From assembly GCF_011067745.1 (NCBI RefSeq), contig NZ_JAAMPJ010000001.1:544829-608828 (forward strand): a DNA stretch of 64,000 nt. The letters run 5' to 3'. How positions within the stretch are numbered: position 1 is the stretch's first letter; every line of letters starts with the position of its first letter. Both the position numbers and the translations under genes were made by a program. Below, in pieces: positions 7,573-17,199 of this stretch. Source of the DNA: Lentzea alba. Lineage in GTDB: Bacteria > Actinomycetota > Actinomycetes > Mycobacteriales > Pseudonocardiaceae. The notes below the pieces were generated by a model that saw nothing but the letters and a program-made list of their open reading frames with translations, did not search any database and was not told the origin of the DNA.

Positions 7573-7959
7573 ATGAATGGTCCTGCTGAGATGTTGGCCG
7601 CCGACAAGGCTTCGGCCGCCCTCGGCATCGCGTTGGTCGAAGTGCGGGACGGCTACGCGTTGCTGAGCATGACGGTCGCCGAAAACATGATCAACGGCCA
7701 CGGCATCGCGCACGGCGGCTACGTCTTCCTGCTGGCGGACTCGGCGTTCGCCTACGCCTGCAACAGGACCGGGTCCGTCACCGTCGCCGCCTCGGCCGAC
7801 ATCGACTTCATCAAGCCCGTGCGCGAGGGCGACGAGCTGGTGGCGGAGGCGGTGGAACGGACCCGGTTCGGCCGCAGCGGGATCTACGACGTCACAGTCA
7901 GGCGAGGGACCGAGATCGTGGCTGAGTTCCGCGGTCGCTCACGGACCCTGCGCGCTTGA
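7573..7959 (+). CDS. PaaI-family hotdog thioesterase
   Basis: 128 residues with the hotdog-fold thioesterase pattern of PaaI: ENMINGHGIAHGGYVFLLAD, where the Asn/Gly-His-Gly and the Asp on the long helix form the active site, followed by DSAFAYACN. PaaI removes CoA from hydroxyphenylacetyl-CoA type intermediates in phenylacetate degradation, but no other paa gene is nearby, so it may be a general housekeeping acyl-CoA thioesterase. Start ATG 7573 fits the family N-terminus. Its 3' end overlaps the convergent membrane protein gene by 62 bp. Confidence 0.88.
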   Translation: MNGPAEMLAADKASAALGIALVEVRDGYALLSMTVAENMINGHGIAHGGYVFLLADSAFAYACNRTGSVTVAASADIDFIKPVREGDELVAEAVERTRFGRSGIYDVTVRRGTEIVAEFRGRSRTLRA

Positions 7960-8296
7960 GGCCGATGAACTGCAGCACCGCGAAGCCGATCACGGCGAGC
8001 CCCTGCGCCAGGACCATCGCGACGCCGGCGTCGGTGAGCGGGAACCAGCCCAGTTCGGCCGTGAGAATGCTGTCCAGGCCCCACACCAGATTGCCGATGA
8101 CGACCAGCAGCACGATTCGGCGGTCCGGGGTGGCGCGAGTGCCCAAGGTGAAGACACCCACGCCGTAAACCACGCAGAAAAGACCGAGTCCGAGCTGCCA
8201 GCCCGTCGGCATGCCGACCTCCGGGCGAATCAGCACGGTCAGCAGACCGAGAGCGAACGAAGCGACACCGTCGAGTTTCAAGGCGAATTTCAACAT
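7898..8296 (-). CDS. small four-helix membrane protein
   Basis: 132 residues with four hydrophobic segments (about 8-28, 38-56, 66-85, 92-115) joined by short loops and a basic tail ending SRSRSLA. The LxLDGVASFALGLLTVL start and the GWQLGLGLFCVVYGVGVF segment are typical of small actinobacterial integral membrane proteins of unknown role. The ATG at 8296 has no good ribosome binding site. It is preceded by another leftward membrane protein gene 38 bp upstream, so the two may be co-transcribed. The tail overlaps the PaaI gene on the other strand. Confidence 0.75.
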   Translation of the reverse strand: MLKFALKLDGVASFALGLLTVLIRPEVGMPTGWQLGLGLFCVVYGVGVFTLGTRATPDRRIVLLVVIGNLVWGLDSILTAELGWFPLTDAGVAMVLAQGLAVIGFAVLQFIGLKRAGSVSDRGTQPRSRSLA

Positions 8297-8334
8297 GGCC
8301 CGACGATCGCCCGGTCAACGCTGCCAGAACCACG

Positions 8335-9477
8335 TCAAGCGCTGCCAACTCCTGCCATCAGGTCCGTCGCGACCAGCCGTGCGGCGGCGTTCTGCCAGTT
8401 GTGCAGGGTCCGCTCCGGCACCTGTGTCACGAACCACTGCAGCGCGCGACGGTCCTCGGCGTCCAGATCCTCGCGCTTGGTCCGGACCGAATACGGCCGG
8501 ATTCCTTTGACGTAGTAGAAGTACACGGCGTTGTAATAACGCCATTCATCACTCGTGCCGAATTCGCCGTCCGCGGGCTTGAGCCGTTGAATGCTGGCCA
8601 GCAACATGCTTTTCAACTGCGCCGCGCGATCCAGCGGCGGTCCGTCGTCGGTCAACGCGATCAACGGGCTCGCGACGAGCTTCCCCAGATCGCCGTAGTG
8701 GCTCAACGCCTTCCGCGTCAGCCGCGCGAACTCGGCCTCGTCCTCGGTGATCAACGGACGGCGCTTGGGCAGCGACTCGGCGGCCTCACGCAGTTCGGCG
8801 CGTTCGGCGGCCACGGCCGGCACCGCGAGCCGGTCGACCACGGACGCCAGCGGGTTCGCGAGCACCTGGACCGCGATCGCCGCCGCGACGGTCGTGCAGG
8901 CGAGCAGTTGCGGACCGCCGAAGAGGATCACCTGCGATCCGAACAGCACCGCTGTGAAGCCGGCGATCACCAACGAGCGCAGCATGTCCGCGCGGATCGC
9001 CTCGCCCTCCTCCACCGCGTCGGTGACGGCGACGAGCACGCCGAACACCACCAGGTCGAAACCGATCGACGGCAGCGTCACGACGTCTGGCAGAAGTTGC
9101 AGGAGGAAGGCGGCAGCGGACAGCCCGAACATCACTCCGACGAGTGAAAAGTAAACGCGTTTCCTTATGGCTAGGACTGTCGACACGGCCAAAGGGAGCA
9201 ACACGAGCCACGGCAGCCAGAACAAGGCGGCGAAGAACGGCACCATGGCGACCAGCCACCACTTGATCAACTCGGGCCGGGCGAGCAACAAGATCACACC
9301 CGTCCAGGCCAGCGCCGGTACCCCGAGCAGCACAGGATGCGGCACGACGACCGCCGCCGAATAGCCGATCATGCCCACGCCCGCGAACCACATCAGCGGC
9401 TTGCGCGGATCGCGGGCGAGCAGGTACAGCCCGAGCCACCAAGCGAGGCCGGAGACCAGCAGCGATAGGCCAAACAC
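8335..9477 (-). CDS. polytopic membrane protein with cytoplasmic C-terminal domain
   Basis: 380 residues from GTG 9477. About eight or nine hydrophobic helices fill residues 1-220; then AERAELREAAESLPKRRP introduces a soluble domain of about 150 residues (FARLTRKALSHYGDLGKLVASPLIAL, DEWRYYNAVYFYYVKGIRPYS, ALQWFVTQVPERTLHNWQNAAARLV). The arrangement recalls a sensor protein with a helical linker, but I see no histidine-kinase H-box, ATP-binding motif or GGDEF/EAL motif. The repeated aromatic residues in the soluble part suggest a folded globular domain. I do not recognise the family and assign no function. Confidence 0.75.
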   Translation of the reverse strand: MFGLSLLVSGLAWWLGLYLLARDPRKPLMWFAGVGMIGYSAAVVVPHPVLLGVPALAWTGVILLLARPELIKWWLVAMVPFFAALFWLPWLVLLPLAVSTVLAIRKRVYFSLVGVMFGLSAAAFLLQLLPDVVTLPSIGFDLVVFGVLVAVTDAVEEGEAIRADMLRSLVIAGFTAVLFGSQVILFGGPQLLACTTVAAAIAVQVLANPLASVVDRLAVPAVAAERAELREAAESLPKRRPLITEDEAEFARLTRKALSHYGDLGKLVASPLIALTDDGPPLDRAAQLKSMLLASIQRLKPADGEFGTSDEWRYYNAVYFYYVKGIRPYSVRTKREDLDAEDRRALQWFVTQVPERTLHNWQNAAARLVATDLMAGVGSA

Positions 9478-9513
9478 GGGTCAAAGCTAGCCCTACCTGC
9501 GAAACTAATCTTC

Positions 9514-10017
9514 ATGCCGGTAGAGCTGACGCTCCACAAAGCGGCCGAGGAGTTGCGCCGGGGCGACCTCGCGAGCGTGCTTCGCGCACGTCAACGCGTC
9601 GCCGGGCTCGTCGGCACCTACCCGCACCGGCTCGATCTCCGCGAACGGCTGGCCGAGGTCTACCGCACTCTCGGCCAACCGGCCCAAGCCGGAAGATGGA
9701 CCTATCTCTCCGAAGAACGCGACCCGGAAGAGACCCTGGCCTTCGAGCGCGCCTACCGCCGGGCCGAGTCCCGTCTGGTGGCGCTGAACTGGCAGGGCCG
9801 CGTGGACGAGGCTCCCACCGAGACCGCGCGAACCCGCCTGGCGTCGTTGTACCTGGAAGCCCGCATAGAGCTCCAGCACGATCTGGAGGCCACGCCGCAC
9901 GAGGAGACTTCCTGGGGTGCCTGCCTGATCGTCATGGTCGGCGGCGGCTTCGTCCTGGTGTGTTTCCTGCTGGGCATCGTGACTCTGGTCCAGTTCTTGT
10001 GGAAGCTGGTCACATGA
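9514..10017 (+). CDS. DUF6584-type membrane-anchored helical protein
   Basis: 167 residues: a TPR-like helical part (ELRRGDLASVLRARQRVAGLV, then YPHRLDLRERLAEVYRTLGQPAQAGRW), a charged middle part, and a single C-terminal membrane helix (CLIVMVGGGFVLVCFLLGIVTLVQF). The YPHRLDLRERLAEVYR pattern fits the uncharacterised DUF6584 proteins of actinomycetes. Its stop overlaps the start of the dehydratase gene (ATGA at 10014-10017), so the two are translationally coupled. Only 36 bp separate it from the divergent membrane gene on the left. Confidence 0.78.
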   Translation: MPVELTLHKAAEELRRGDLASVLRARQRVAGLVGTYPHRLDLRERLAEVYRTLGQPAQAGRWTYLSEERDPEETLAFERAYRRAESRLVALNWQGRVDEAPTETARTRLASLYLEARIELQHDLEATPHEETSWGACLIVMVGGGFVLVCFLLGIVTLVQFLWKLVT

Positions 10018-10865
10018 GAACGCTGTCGCAGTACGTCCGCCGCACCCCGACCATGCACGCCACCGTCGACGGCCGACCTCTGGTGTTCAAGCTGGAGCAC
10101 CTCCAGCTGACCGGCTCGTTCAAGATCCGCGGCGCGGTCAACAAACTGTTGTCCCTCACCGTCTCCGAGGTCGTCACGGCCTCCGGCGGCAACCACGGCA
10201 TCGCCGTGGCCCAGGCCGCCCAGCTGCTCGGCGCCCACGCCACCGTGTTCGTCCCGGTGACCGCGCCCGAGACCAAGACGCGGCGCATCGAAGCGTTGGG
10301 CGCCAAGCTGATCCGCCACGGTTCCACCTACGCCGAGGCCGCTCTCGCCGCCCGTGACTTCGGTCTGCCGTACATCGAGGCCTACAACGACCTCAAGGTG
10401 ATCGAGGGCCAGTCCACGGTCACCCAGGAGATCGTCGAGGACGTGCCCGAAGTGGACACGATCTTCGTCGCCGTCGGTGGCGGCGGCCTGATCGCCGGTG
10501 CCGCACTGGCTTCCGGCGGCCGCCACGTCGTCGCCGTCGAACCCGAGCACTGCTGCGCCATGCACAACGCGCTCAAGGCCGGTGAACCCGTCGATTCCGA
10601 GGTGAAGTCCATCGCCGCGGACGCGCTCGGTGCGACCCGAGCAGGTGGGCTGTCGCTGGAAATCCTGAAGCAGCACCACGTTTCGTCGGTCCTGGTGTCC
10701 GACGAGGAGATCCTCGCGGCCCGCGACCGGCTGTGGGCGGACTTCCGGCTGGCCGTGGAACCCGCGGGCGCCGCCGCGTTCGCGTCGTTCCTCAACGGCG
10801 ATGTTCCGGGCGAGCTGCCGTGCGTGATCCTCTGTGGGGCTAATTCGGAGTGGCAGGCCCGCTAG
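10014..10865 (+). CDS. serine/threonine dehydratase-like PLP enzyme
   Basis: 283 residues of the fold-type II PLP family. The Schiff-base lysine motif is SFKIRG near residue 38, the phosphate/substrate loop SGGNHG near residue 59, and the glycine-rich PLP phosphate cradle VGGGGLIAG near residue 156. The C-terminal CVILCGANSEW carries the Cys/Ser region that contacts the PLP ring nitrogen. The protein has no ACT regulatory domain, so it is the short catabolic type that deaminates threonine or serine to 2-oxobutyrate or pyruvate. It lacks some 30 residues of the usual N-terminus, which fits its coupled start at ATG 10014. Substrate preference cannot be read from sequence. Confidence 0.87.
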   Translation: MRTLSQYVRRTPTMHATVDGRPLVFKLEHLQLTGSFKIRGAVNKLLSLTVSEVVTASGGNHGIAVAQAAQLLGAHATVFVPVTAPETKTRRIEALGAKLIRHGSTYAEAALAARDFGLPYIEAYNDLKVIEGQSTVTQEIVEDVPEVDTIFVAVGGGGLIAGAALASGGRHVVAVEPEHCCAMHNALKAGEPVDSEVKSIAADALGATRAGGLSLEILKQHHVSSVLVSDEEILAARDRLWADFRLAVEPAGAAAFASFLNGDVPGELPCVILCGANSEWQAR

Positions 10866-10866
10866 A

Positions 10867-11949
10867 TCAGCTGGTCGCGTCGATCGTGGCGCTCGCCAGG
10901 ACCAGGTCGCCCGCCGCGTCCTCGCGGTAGATCGCGACCGCCTGACCGGGCGCCACGCCCTTCAACGGCTCACGCAACGAAACCTGCAACACGCCGTCGA
11001 CCAGTTCGGCGACAGCAGGAGCAGTGCCACCGTGCGCACGCACCTGCGCAACGCACTCGACCGGCCCGTCCAGCACCACGTGCGTGATCGGATCGGAAGC
11101 GGAGATCCCGCTCACCGCGAGCTTTTCGACCGAGCCCACCCGGACGTTGCCCGAGACCGGCTCCAACGCCAACACGTACCGGGGGCGGCCGTCGGGTGCC
11201 GGTCCGTCGATGCCGAGACCCTTGCGCTGCCCCACGGTGAACTCGTGCACGCCCGCGTGCCGGCCGAGCACCGCGCCGGTCGCGTCGTCGATCAACAGCC
11301 CCGGCTTGGTCTCCATGCGGCCGGCCAGGAACTTCTGCGTGTCCCCGTCCGGGATGAAGCAGATGTCGTGGCTGTCCGGCTTCTTCGCCACCGACAACCC
11401 GCGCTCGGCGGCCTCGACCCGGACGAGCTCCTTCGTGGTGTCCCCCAACGGGAACATCGCGTGCGAAAGCTGCTCGGCGGTCAGCGACGCCAGCACGTAG
11501 GACTGGTCCTTGCCCAGGTCCACCGCCCGGCGCAGTTCGGGACGGCCATCGACCATCTCCAGCCGCGCGTAGTGCCCGGTGCACACCGCGTCGAAGCCGA
11601 GTGCGATCGCCTTGTCCAGCAACGCCTCGAACTTGATCCGCTCGTTGCACCGCAGGCAGGGGTTGGGAGTCCGGCCCGCCGCGTACTCCGCGACGAAGTC
11701 CTCCACGACCTCCTCGGTGAACCGCTCGGCGAAGTCCCAGACGTAGAACGGGATCCCCATCAGGTCCGCCGCCCGGCGGGCGTCGTGGGAGTCCTCGATG
11801 GTGCAGCAGCCACGGGCGCCGGTGCGCAACGTGCCGGGCTTCGCCGACAACGCGAGGTGCACGCCCGTCACGTCGTGTCCCGCTTCGACGGCACGTGCCG
11901 CCGCCACCGCGGAGTCGACACCACCGCTCATCGCCGCGAGGACCTTCAC
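10867..11949 (-). CDS. mnmA: tRNA-specific 2-thiouridylase MnmA
   Basis: 360 residues. The PP-loop SGGVDS (8-13) binds ATP; PNPCLRC holds Cys98, the first catalytic cysteine, and SHDICFIP near residue 200 holds the second. The conserved [14 protein letters not shown] and TGHYARL segments are present. MnmA adds sulfur to U34 of Lys, Glu and Gln tRNAs, taking it from a cysteine desulfurase. That enzyme is encoded immediately upstream: the GTG start at 11949 overlaps the iscS stop (GTGA), a common coupling in actinobacteria. MnmA and IscS together form a complete sulfur-relay pair in this window. The order mnmA-iscS matches the mycobacterial trmU-iscS pair. Confidence 0.96.
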   Translation of the reverse strand: MKVLAAMSGGVDSAVAAARAVEAGHDVTGVHLALSAKPGTLRTGARGCCTIEDSHDARRAADLMGIPFYVWDFAERFTEEVVEDFVAEYAAGRTPNPCLRCNERIKFEALLDKAIALGFDAVCTGHYARLEMVDGRPELRRAVDLGKDQSYVLASLTAEQLSHAMFPLGDTTKELVRVEAAERGLSVAKKPDSHDICFIPDGDTQKFLAGRMETKPGLLIDDATGAVLGRHAGVHEFTVGQRKGLGIDGPAPDGRPRYVLALEPVSGNVRVGSVEKLAVSGISASDPITHVVLDGPVECVAQVRAHGGTAPAVAELVDGVLQVSLREPLKGVAPGQAVAIYREDAAGDLVLASATIDATS

Positions 11950-13115
11950 TGCTTGACCACCTTCCGGGAACGCCTCATGCCTGCCAGACCTGCCGTACGC
12001 GCGCGCTCGACCACCGGGCCGATCACCGATGCCAACTCTGCAACGTCCGCGCGCGTCGACGTATGCCCGAGTGAGAACCGCAGAGATCCGCGGGCCAGCG
12101 CCGGTTCGACGCCCATCGCCAGCAGGACGTGTGAAGGCTGCGCGACGCCCGCCGTGCACGCGGAGCCCGTCGAGCACTCGATGCCGCGCGCGTCGAGCAG
12201 CATCAGCAGGCTGTCGCCCTCGCAACCGGGGAACGTCAGGTGCGCGTTGCCGGGCAGGCGGTCGGCCGGGTCGCCGTTCACGATCACGTCCGGCACCACC
12301 GCGCGCACTGCGGCGATCAGCTCGTCCCGCAGCGCGGCCAGCTCCGCGGCCCGGGAAGCCTGTTCCTCGACCGAGATCCGCACCGCACGCGCCAGACCGA
12401 CGATCGACGGCACGTCCAGGGTGCCGGACCGCACGTCCCGCTCCTGGCCGCCGCCGTGCAGCAGCGGCGTGCACTTCACGTCCCGTGCGAGCAGCAGCAC
12501 ACCGATGCCGTACGGGCCGCCGACCTTGTGGCCGGTCATGGTCAACGCGGACGCACCGGAATCAGCGAAGTGCACCGGCACGGCACCCACGGCCTGCACG
12601 GCGTCCGTGTGGAACGGCACACCGCGGGCGGCGCACACGCGTGCGATGTCGTGCACCGGGTTGATGGTGCCGACCTCGTTGTTCGCCCACATCGTCGTGA
12701 CGAGCGCGACGTCGTCGTCCAGCGCCTCGGCGACGGACTCCGCCGAGACACGGCCGCAGGAGTCGGTCTCGAGCCACGTGACGTCCGCACCCTGCTGCTC
12801 CAGCCACTCGACGGCGTCCAGCACGGCGTGGTGCTCGACGGCCGAGGCCAGCACGCGGCGCTTCCCGCTCGCCCAGTAGATGCCCTTGACCGCGAGGTTG
12901 TCGCTCTCCGTGCCGCCGCCGGTGAACAGCACCTCGGACGGCCGGGCGCCCAGGGCGTCGGCGATGTTCTCGCGGGCCTCCTCGATCGCCCGCCGCGCCC
13001 GCCTGCCGGAGGTGTGCAGCGACGAGGCGTTGCCCGTGGTGGACAACGCCTCGGTCATCGCCGCGACCGCCTGCGGGTGCATGGGGGTCGTGGCGGCGTG
13101 GTCGAGATAAGCCAT
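11946..13115 (-). CDS. iscS: cysteine desulfurase IscS
   Basis: 389 residues of the NifS/IscS class V aminotransferase family. The PLP lysine is in [12 protein letters not shown] near residue 198, the aldimine-stacking His in SAVEHHAVL, and the catalytic cysteine loop in STGSACTAG near residue 320. The enzyme strips sulfur from L-cysteine and hands the persulfide to partners such as MnmA and Fe-S scaffolds. Here its downstream gene is mnmA (4-bp overlap) and no iscU or sufU is near, so thiolation of tRNA is the most likely main duty. The ATG at 13115 shares a base with the stop of the upstream MFS gene (TGATG). Confidence 0.95.
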   Translation of the reverse strand: MAYLDHAATTPMHPQAVAAMTEALSTTGNASSLHTSGRRARRAIEEARENIADALGARPSEVLFTGGGTESDNLAVKGIYWASGKRRVLASAVEHHAVLDAVEWLEQQGADVTWLETDSCGRVSAESVAEALDDDVALVTTMWANNEVGTINPVHDIARVCAARGVPFHTDAVQAVGAVPVHFADSGASALTMTGHKVGGPYGIGVLLLARDVKCTPLLHGGGQERDVRSGTLDVPSIVGLARAVRISVEEQASRAAELAALRDELIAAVRAVVPDVIVNGDPADRLPGNAHLTFPGCEGDSLLMLLDARGIECSTGSACTAGVAQPSHVLLAMGVEPALARGSLRFSLGHTSTRADVAELASVIGPVVERARTAGLAGMRRSRKVVKQ

Positions 13116-14458
13116 CAGGTCTCAAGGGTAGCCCGCATGCGGGGCCCGGTCAGAATCGCTCCCACCACGGCCAACGCCGCCATCGACAGGTTCAGCACCA
13201 CCACGCCCGCGGTCGGTGCGGTCGCCACCACGAGCACGCCGCCGATCCCGATCATGGTCGCGGAGAAGAGCATGTCGGAGATCTGCAGCGCGGCCGAGTT
13301 GAAACCGCGGTCCTCCTCGGGTGACGCGGCCATCATCAGCACGCCGACGCTGGAGGTCGCCATGCCCATGCCCGCGCCCGCCACCGCCCACAGCAGCGGC
13401 GTCAGGAACGCCGGACCCCACGTGGGTGCGATGAGCGTCACGGCCGAGATGCCGGTCGCGGTGAACAGGAAGCCGGTCCGCACGAGCGTGTAGCGCTGGA
13501 TCTCCGGGTGCCGCGACGCCCACATCGACGCGCCCGCCCAGCCCAGTGCGCTCAACGTCAGCGGGATCCCCGCCTCCAGGGGCGAGTAGCCGTGCACGAC
13601 GGTCAGCGTCAGCGGGATGAAGCCCTCGACCGCGAAGAACGTGCCGGCGAGCAGGCCGCGCGCCAGGATCGTGACGGGAAGACCGCGACGGGCGATGAGC
13701 GTGCCCTTCGGCAGCAGGATCCGCAGCGCGGGGGCCAGCAGCAGCAACGCCACCGCGAGCAGCCACCACGTGCGGTGCTGCAACGCCCAGCTCAGGCTCG
13801 CCACGCCGACACCGACCGCCAGCGCCGCGAGCGGCAGGTACCTGCGCAGCGGCGGCGTCTCGCTGTGCGGAGGCAGTTTCCTGAGCACCGGGACGAGCAG
13901 CACGCTGCCGAAGAGAACCAGCGGCACGATCGCGAGGAACACCAGCCGCCAGCTCAGGTGCTCGGTCGCCCAGCCCGCGACCGCCGGGCCGACCAGCGAC
14001 GGCACCACCCACGCCGCGGACAGCGCGCCGAACACCGCGGGCCGGTCGCTCTCCGGGTACACGAGCGCGATCAGGACGTAGATCGCGACGATCAGGAACC
14101 CGGCGCCGAAGCCCTGCAGCACCCGTCCGACGAGCAGCACGGTCATGGTCTCCGCGACGCCCGCGACGACCAGTCCGGCGAGGAACAGCACCACGCCGAT
14201 CAGCACCGCGGGCTTCGGGCCGCGCCGGTCGGAGAGCCGTCCGGAGAAGACCGTCGCGATGACGCTCGCCGCGAGGTTCGCGAGGAACGGCCACGCGTAC
14301 AGCGCCTCGCCCTTGAGCTCGTGGACCATGGTGGGCATCGCCGTGCCGACACCCATCGCCTCGAAGGCGAGGAGCGTGACCAGCAGGAGGATGCCCGTCG
14401 TGGGCCAGCGGCGGTCAGGCGACCAGAGGCGTGATGGGGCGGGCGCGGTGAGAGTCAC
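13115..14458 (-). CDS. MFS transporter
   Basis: 447 residues with at least twelve hydrophobic helices. Motif A of the major facilitator family is recognisable as [18 protein letters not shown] between helices 2 and 3, and the helix-5 stretch [18 protein letters not shown] fits the drug/H+ antiporter motif C region. The substrate is not evident; multidrug export is the usual guess. The start is GTG 14458, whose first 44 bp lie inside the end of the acyltransferase gene. It sits in a tightly packed leftward run olsB-like, plsC-like, MFS, iscS, mnmA, all overlapping, which argues for co-transcription. Confidence 0.88.
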   Translation of the reverse strand: MTLTAPAPSRLWSPDRRWPTTGILLLVTLLAFEAMGVGTAMPTMVHELKGEALYAWPFLANLAASVIATVFSGRLSDRRGPKPAVLIGVVLFLAGLVVAGVAETMTVLLVGRVLQGFGAGFLIVAIYVLIALVYPESDRPAVFGALSAAWVVPSLVGPAVAGWATEHLSWRLVFLAIVPLVLFGSVLLVPVLRKLPPHSETPPLRRYLPLAALAVGVGVASLSWALQHRTWWLLAVALLLLAPALRILLPKGTLIARRGLPVTILARGLLAGTFFAVEGFIPLTLTVVHGYSPLEAGIPLTLSALGWAGASMWASRHPEIQRYTLVRTGFLFTATGISAVTLIAPTWGPAFLTPLLWAVAGAGMGMATSSVGVLMMAASPEEDRGFNSAALQISDMLFSATMIGIGGVLVVATAPTAGVVVLNLSMAALAVVGAILTGPRMRATLET

Positions 14459-15287
14459 CCGTTGATGGTGCTATCTCCAGTTCGGTCGAGGTCAAGCGGT
14501 TTGATTGCTCTTCGGCAAGTTTCGCCAGTTCCCTGCGGGTCGCCGCGCGGCCGGGAGCGATCTCGTCGAGCACGTGCACCTCGACGACCAGGTCCCTGAC
14601 CTTCAGCACCCGCCGGATCGAGTCGACGAGCGTGTCGCTGCCCACGAACGCCGGCTGCGTCGTGACGTGGTCGCCGATCCGGTAGCGCAGCACGATCGGC
14701 CGCACCGGCACACCGGCGTCGAGCGCGGCCTGGAACAGCGCCGGCTTGTAGCGCCCGGACGCGAGCCCGCACCACGTCGTGCCCTCGGCGTGGATGCCGA
14801 CCGCGCTGCCGTTGCGCAGGCTCGTGGCCAGCTCGTGCACGGTCCGCGGCAGTTCGCGCAGCTTCTCGCGGTCGAGGTAGACCGTGCCGGCCGCCGTGAT
14901 GATCCGGCCGAGCACCGGCCAGCTCTTGATGTCCTTCTTGGCCACCAGCCGGATCGGCTGCACCGAGTCGATCGCGAGCTCGTCGAGCCAGGACACGTGG
15001 TTGCTCACCACGAGCACGCCGCGTTTGGGGATCTCCTGGAACTTCCTGGCGCCGTGGACCCGCAGCCTCACCCCGAACGCGCGGAGAACGGCGTGGAACC
15101 ACAGTCGGATGGCGCTCTCGCGCTGTTTGCTCGGCAGCAGGAGCGCGAGTGCGATCGTGACGCCGCACAGGAGCGCGGTGACGGCCGTGACCGCCCGCCA
15201 GACCTGCCGGAGCTTGCCGACCTCGGCCGGCGTGCCACCGACACACCCGTCACCGCAGGGCGAGGCGGGCATCCAGGCGTGACTCAT
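14415..15287 (-). CDS. PlsC/OlsA-type 1-acyl-glycerol-phosphate-like acyltransferase
   Basis: 290 residues: an N-terminal hydrophobic helix (TAVTALLCGVTIALALLLP), then the acyltransferase motif I VSNHVSWLDELAI with the catalytic His and Asp, motif II around VLGRIITAAGTVYLDRE, and HAEGTTW as the EGT motif III. It transfers an acyl chain to a lyso-lipid at the membrane. Its ATG overlaps the stop of an OlsB-type N-acyltransferase (ATGA), which makes an OlsA-like O-acyltransferase role in ornithine-type lipid synthesis attractive; lysophosphatidic acid is the alternative acceptor. The C-terminus reaches 44 bp into the MFS gene. Confidence 0.87.
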   Translation of the reverse strand: MSHAWMPASPCGDGCVGGTPAEVGKLRQVWRAVTAVTALLCGVTIALALLLPSKQRESAIRLWFHAVLRAFGVRLRVHGARKFQEIPKRGVLVVSNHVSWLDELAIDSVQPIRLVAKKDIKSWPVLGRIITAAGTVYLDREKLRELPRTVHELATSLRNGSAVGIHAEGTTWCGLASGRYKPALFQAALDAGVPVRPIVLRYRIGDHVTTQPAFVGSDTLVDSIRRVLKVRDLVVEVHVLDEIAPGRAATRRELAKLAEEQSNRLTSTELEIAPSTGDSHRARPITPLVA

Positions 15288-16057
15288 GGTGTCTCCCCCA
15301 GGAAGAACTTGAGGTAGCGCTGGTCGATGTGATCCATGCCGAGCAGGATGAAGAGGTCGGCGACGCGGAAGTCCGGGTCGAGCGCGGGCCGTCCGCAGAT
15401 CCACGCGCCGAGCCGCAGGTAGCCCTTCAGCAGCGGCGGCATCACGGTCCGGTCCGGCCGCGCGACCGAGTCGACGTCCCACGGGTTGTGCGGCGTGACG
15501 CGGTACTGCTCGGGCGCGTAGTGCTTGGCCTGCACCGTGTCCCACACACCGGCCGCGAGACCGCCACCGTCGTGCAGCGGGATGGAAGCGCACCCGATGA
15601 GCCACTTGTGGCCGCTCAGCAACATGTACCGCGCGATGCCCGCCCACACGAGGCTGACGACGGCGCCGTTGCGGTGGTCGGGGTGCACGCAGGAGCGTCC
15701 CGTCTCGACCGTGGTGTGCCGGATGTCTTTCAGGTTCGAGAGGTCGAACTCGCCGTCGCTGTAGAGCCGACCGGCTTCGCCGGCACGTTCGGGCGGCAGC
15801 ATGCGGTAGCCGCCGACGATCTGGCCGGTGCGGTCGTCGCGCACCACGAGGTGGTCGCAGTGCTGGTCGAACTCGTCAACGTCGTGGCCGGGCACGCTGG
15901 TGTGCAGCGTCGCCCCCATCTCACCGGCGAACACCTCGTAGCGCAGTCTCTGCGCGGCGACGACCTCTTCGCTGTCCCTGGCGACGAGGAGGGAGTAGCG
16001 GGGAGCGTCCGCGTCCTGCTGGACGGGGGTGCTGACAAGCAGTTCCGGCTGCGTCAT
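15284..16057 (-). CDS. OlsB-like N-acyltransferase (GNAT fold)
   Basis: 257 residues matching the OlsB/hemolysin-like acyltransferase group: VVAAQRLRYEVFAGEMGA, EFDQHCDHLVVRD, TGQIVGGYRMLPP, TVETGRSCVHPDHRNG, LVWAGIARYMLLSGHKWLIG and GCASIPLHDG are the family blocks in order. OlsB links a 3-hydroxyacyl group from acyl carrier protein to the alpha-amine of ornithine; the companion OlsA-type gene overlaps its end by 4 bp. In mycobacteria the homologue (Rv3027c from memory) is likewise followed by an acyltransferase. The amino-acid acceptor is inferred from the pairing. The first 30 residues are weakly conserved. Confidence 0.85.
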   Translation of the reverse strand: MTQPELLVSTPVQQDADAPRYSLLVARDSEEVVAAQRLRYEVFAGEMGATLHTSVPGHDVDEFDQHCDHLVVRDDRTGQIVGGYRMLPPERAGEAGRLYSDGEFDLSNLKDIRHTTVETGRSCVHPDHRNGAVVSLVWAGIARYMLLSGHKWLIGCASIPLHDGGGLAAGVWDTVQAKHYAPEQYRVTPHNPWDVDSVARPDRTVMPPLLKGYLRLGAWICGRPALDPDFRVADLFILLGMDHIDQRYLKFFLGETP

Positions 16058-16159
16058 GCGAACCAGGGTGAAGCCGGGTCGGCGAATGACAGCAGGTCAA
16101 ACCGATGACGCGTCAGTGGCAGTCGGGTTAACCCTCGGTACCCCGCCGCACGCTCAACG

Positions 16160-16208
16160 CACGCGGGGCCCTTTCGTACTGTGTGACAGTACGAAAGGGC
16201 CCCGCGTG
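16160..16208 (-). terminator. 23-bp perfect hairpin after etfA
   Basis: Two 23-nt arms (16160-16182 and 16186-16208) are exact inverse complements with a 3-nt loop: ACGCGGGGCCCTTTCGTAC and its partner. It begins 15 bp past the etfA stop and lies 100 bp upstream of the olsB-like start, so it should end the etfB-etfA transcript. The exactness over 23 bp is more than termination needs. Confidence 0.88.
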
Positions 16209-16222
16209 TAGTCGGCTGAGGC

Positions 16223-17176
16223 TCAGCCCTTGCGCTTCTTGACCTCGTCGGTCAGCTGCGGCGCGACGTTGAACAGGTCGCCCACGACACCGAAGTCGGC
16301 GATCTCGAAGATCGGGGCCTCGGCGTCCTTGTTGACCGCGACGATCGTCTTCGAGGTCTGCATGCCCGCGCGGTGCTGGATCGCACCGGAGATGCCCAGC
16401 GCCACGTACAGCTGCGGCGAGACCGTCTTACCGGTCTGGCCGACCTGGAACTGGTGCGGGTAGTAGCCGGAGTCGACCGCGGCGCGCGAGGCACCGACGG
16501 CGGCACCCAGCGAGTCCGCGAGCTCCTCGACGACCGAGAACTTCTCGGCCGAGCCGACGCCGCGGCCACCGGAGACGACGACCGACGCCTCGGTGAGCTC
16601 CGGGCGGTCGCCGCCGACGACGGCCTCGCGCGAGGTCACGCGGGCGGCCTTGGCGGTGTCCACGGAGATGGAGACCGACTCGTCCAGCACGGCGTCCGCC
16701 GCGGACTCCTCGGCCTCGACGCCGCCGGGGCGGACGGTGATGACCGGGGTGCCCTTGCTGACCTTCGACTTGACGACGAACGCGCCACCGAAGATGGACT
16801 GCACGCCGGTGCCGTCGGCCTCGACGTCCACGACGTCGACGAGCCAGCCGGAGTCGAGGCGCACGGCGAGCCGGCCCGCGACCTCCTTGCCGTCGACGGT
16901 CGCGGAGACGAGCACCGCGGACGCGTTCGGGGCCAGGGCGGCCAGAGCGTCGACCTTCGGAGTCGTCAGGAAGTTGACGGCGTCGTCGGACTCGACGGCG
17001 TAGACCTTCGCGGCGCCGTAGCGGCCGAGCGACTCGCGGATCTTCGACGCGGTGCCGGGCGCGCCCACGACCACGGCGGCCGGGGTGCCCAGGCGACGCG
17101 CGGCCGTCAGCAGCTCGTAGCTGACCTTCTTGACCTCGCCGTCGACGTGGTCGACCAGGACCAGGACTTCAGACAT
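16223..17176 (-). CDS. etfA: electron transfer flavoprotein alpha subunit
   Basis: 317 residues. The N-terminal alpha/beta domain starts [20 protein letters not shown]; the C-terminal FAD domain has the ETF-alpha signature around [40 protein letters not shown] and [17 protein letters not shown], followed by [21 protein letters not shown]. With EtfB it forms the soluble FAD/AMP electron carrier that takes electrons from acyl-CoA dehydrogenases to the membrane quinone pool. etfB ends 23 bp upstream, giving the usual etfB-etfA order, and the 23-bp hairpin after the stop marks the operon end. Confidence 0.96.
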   Translation of the reverse strand: MSEVLVLVDHVDGEVKKVSYELLTAARRLGTPAAVVVGAPGTASKIRESLGRYGAAKVYAVESDDAVNFLTTPKVDALAALAPNASAVLVSATVDGKEVAGRLAVRLDSGWLVDVVDVEADGTGVQSIFGGAFVVKSKVSKGTPVITVRPGGVEAEESAADAVLDESVSISVDTAKAARVTSREAVVGGDRPELTEASVVVSGGRGVGSAEKFSVVEELADSLGAAVGASRAAVDSGYYPHQFQVGQTGKTVSPQLYVALGISGAIQHRAGMQTSKTIVAVNKDAEAPIFEIADFGVVGDLFNVAPQLTDEVKKRKG

Positions 17177-17199
17177 TTTCTCTTCCCTCCCAATCCTTC

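Noticed and set aside
10014..10865. Biosynthetic threonine deaminase IlvA
   Set aside because: The protein is under 300 residues and has no ACT regulatory domain; a catabolic or serine-type dehydratase fits better.
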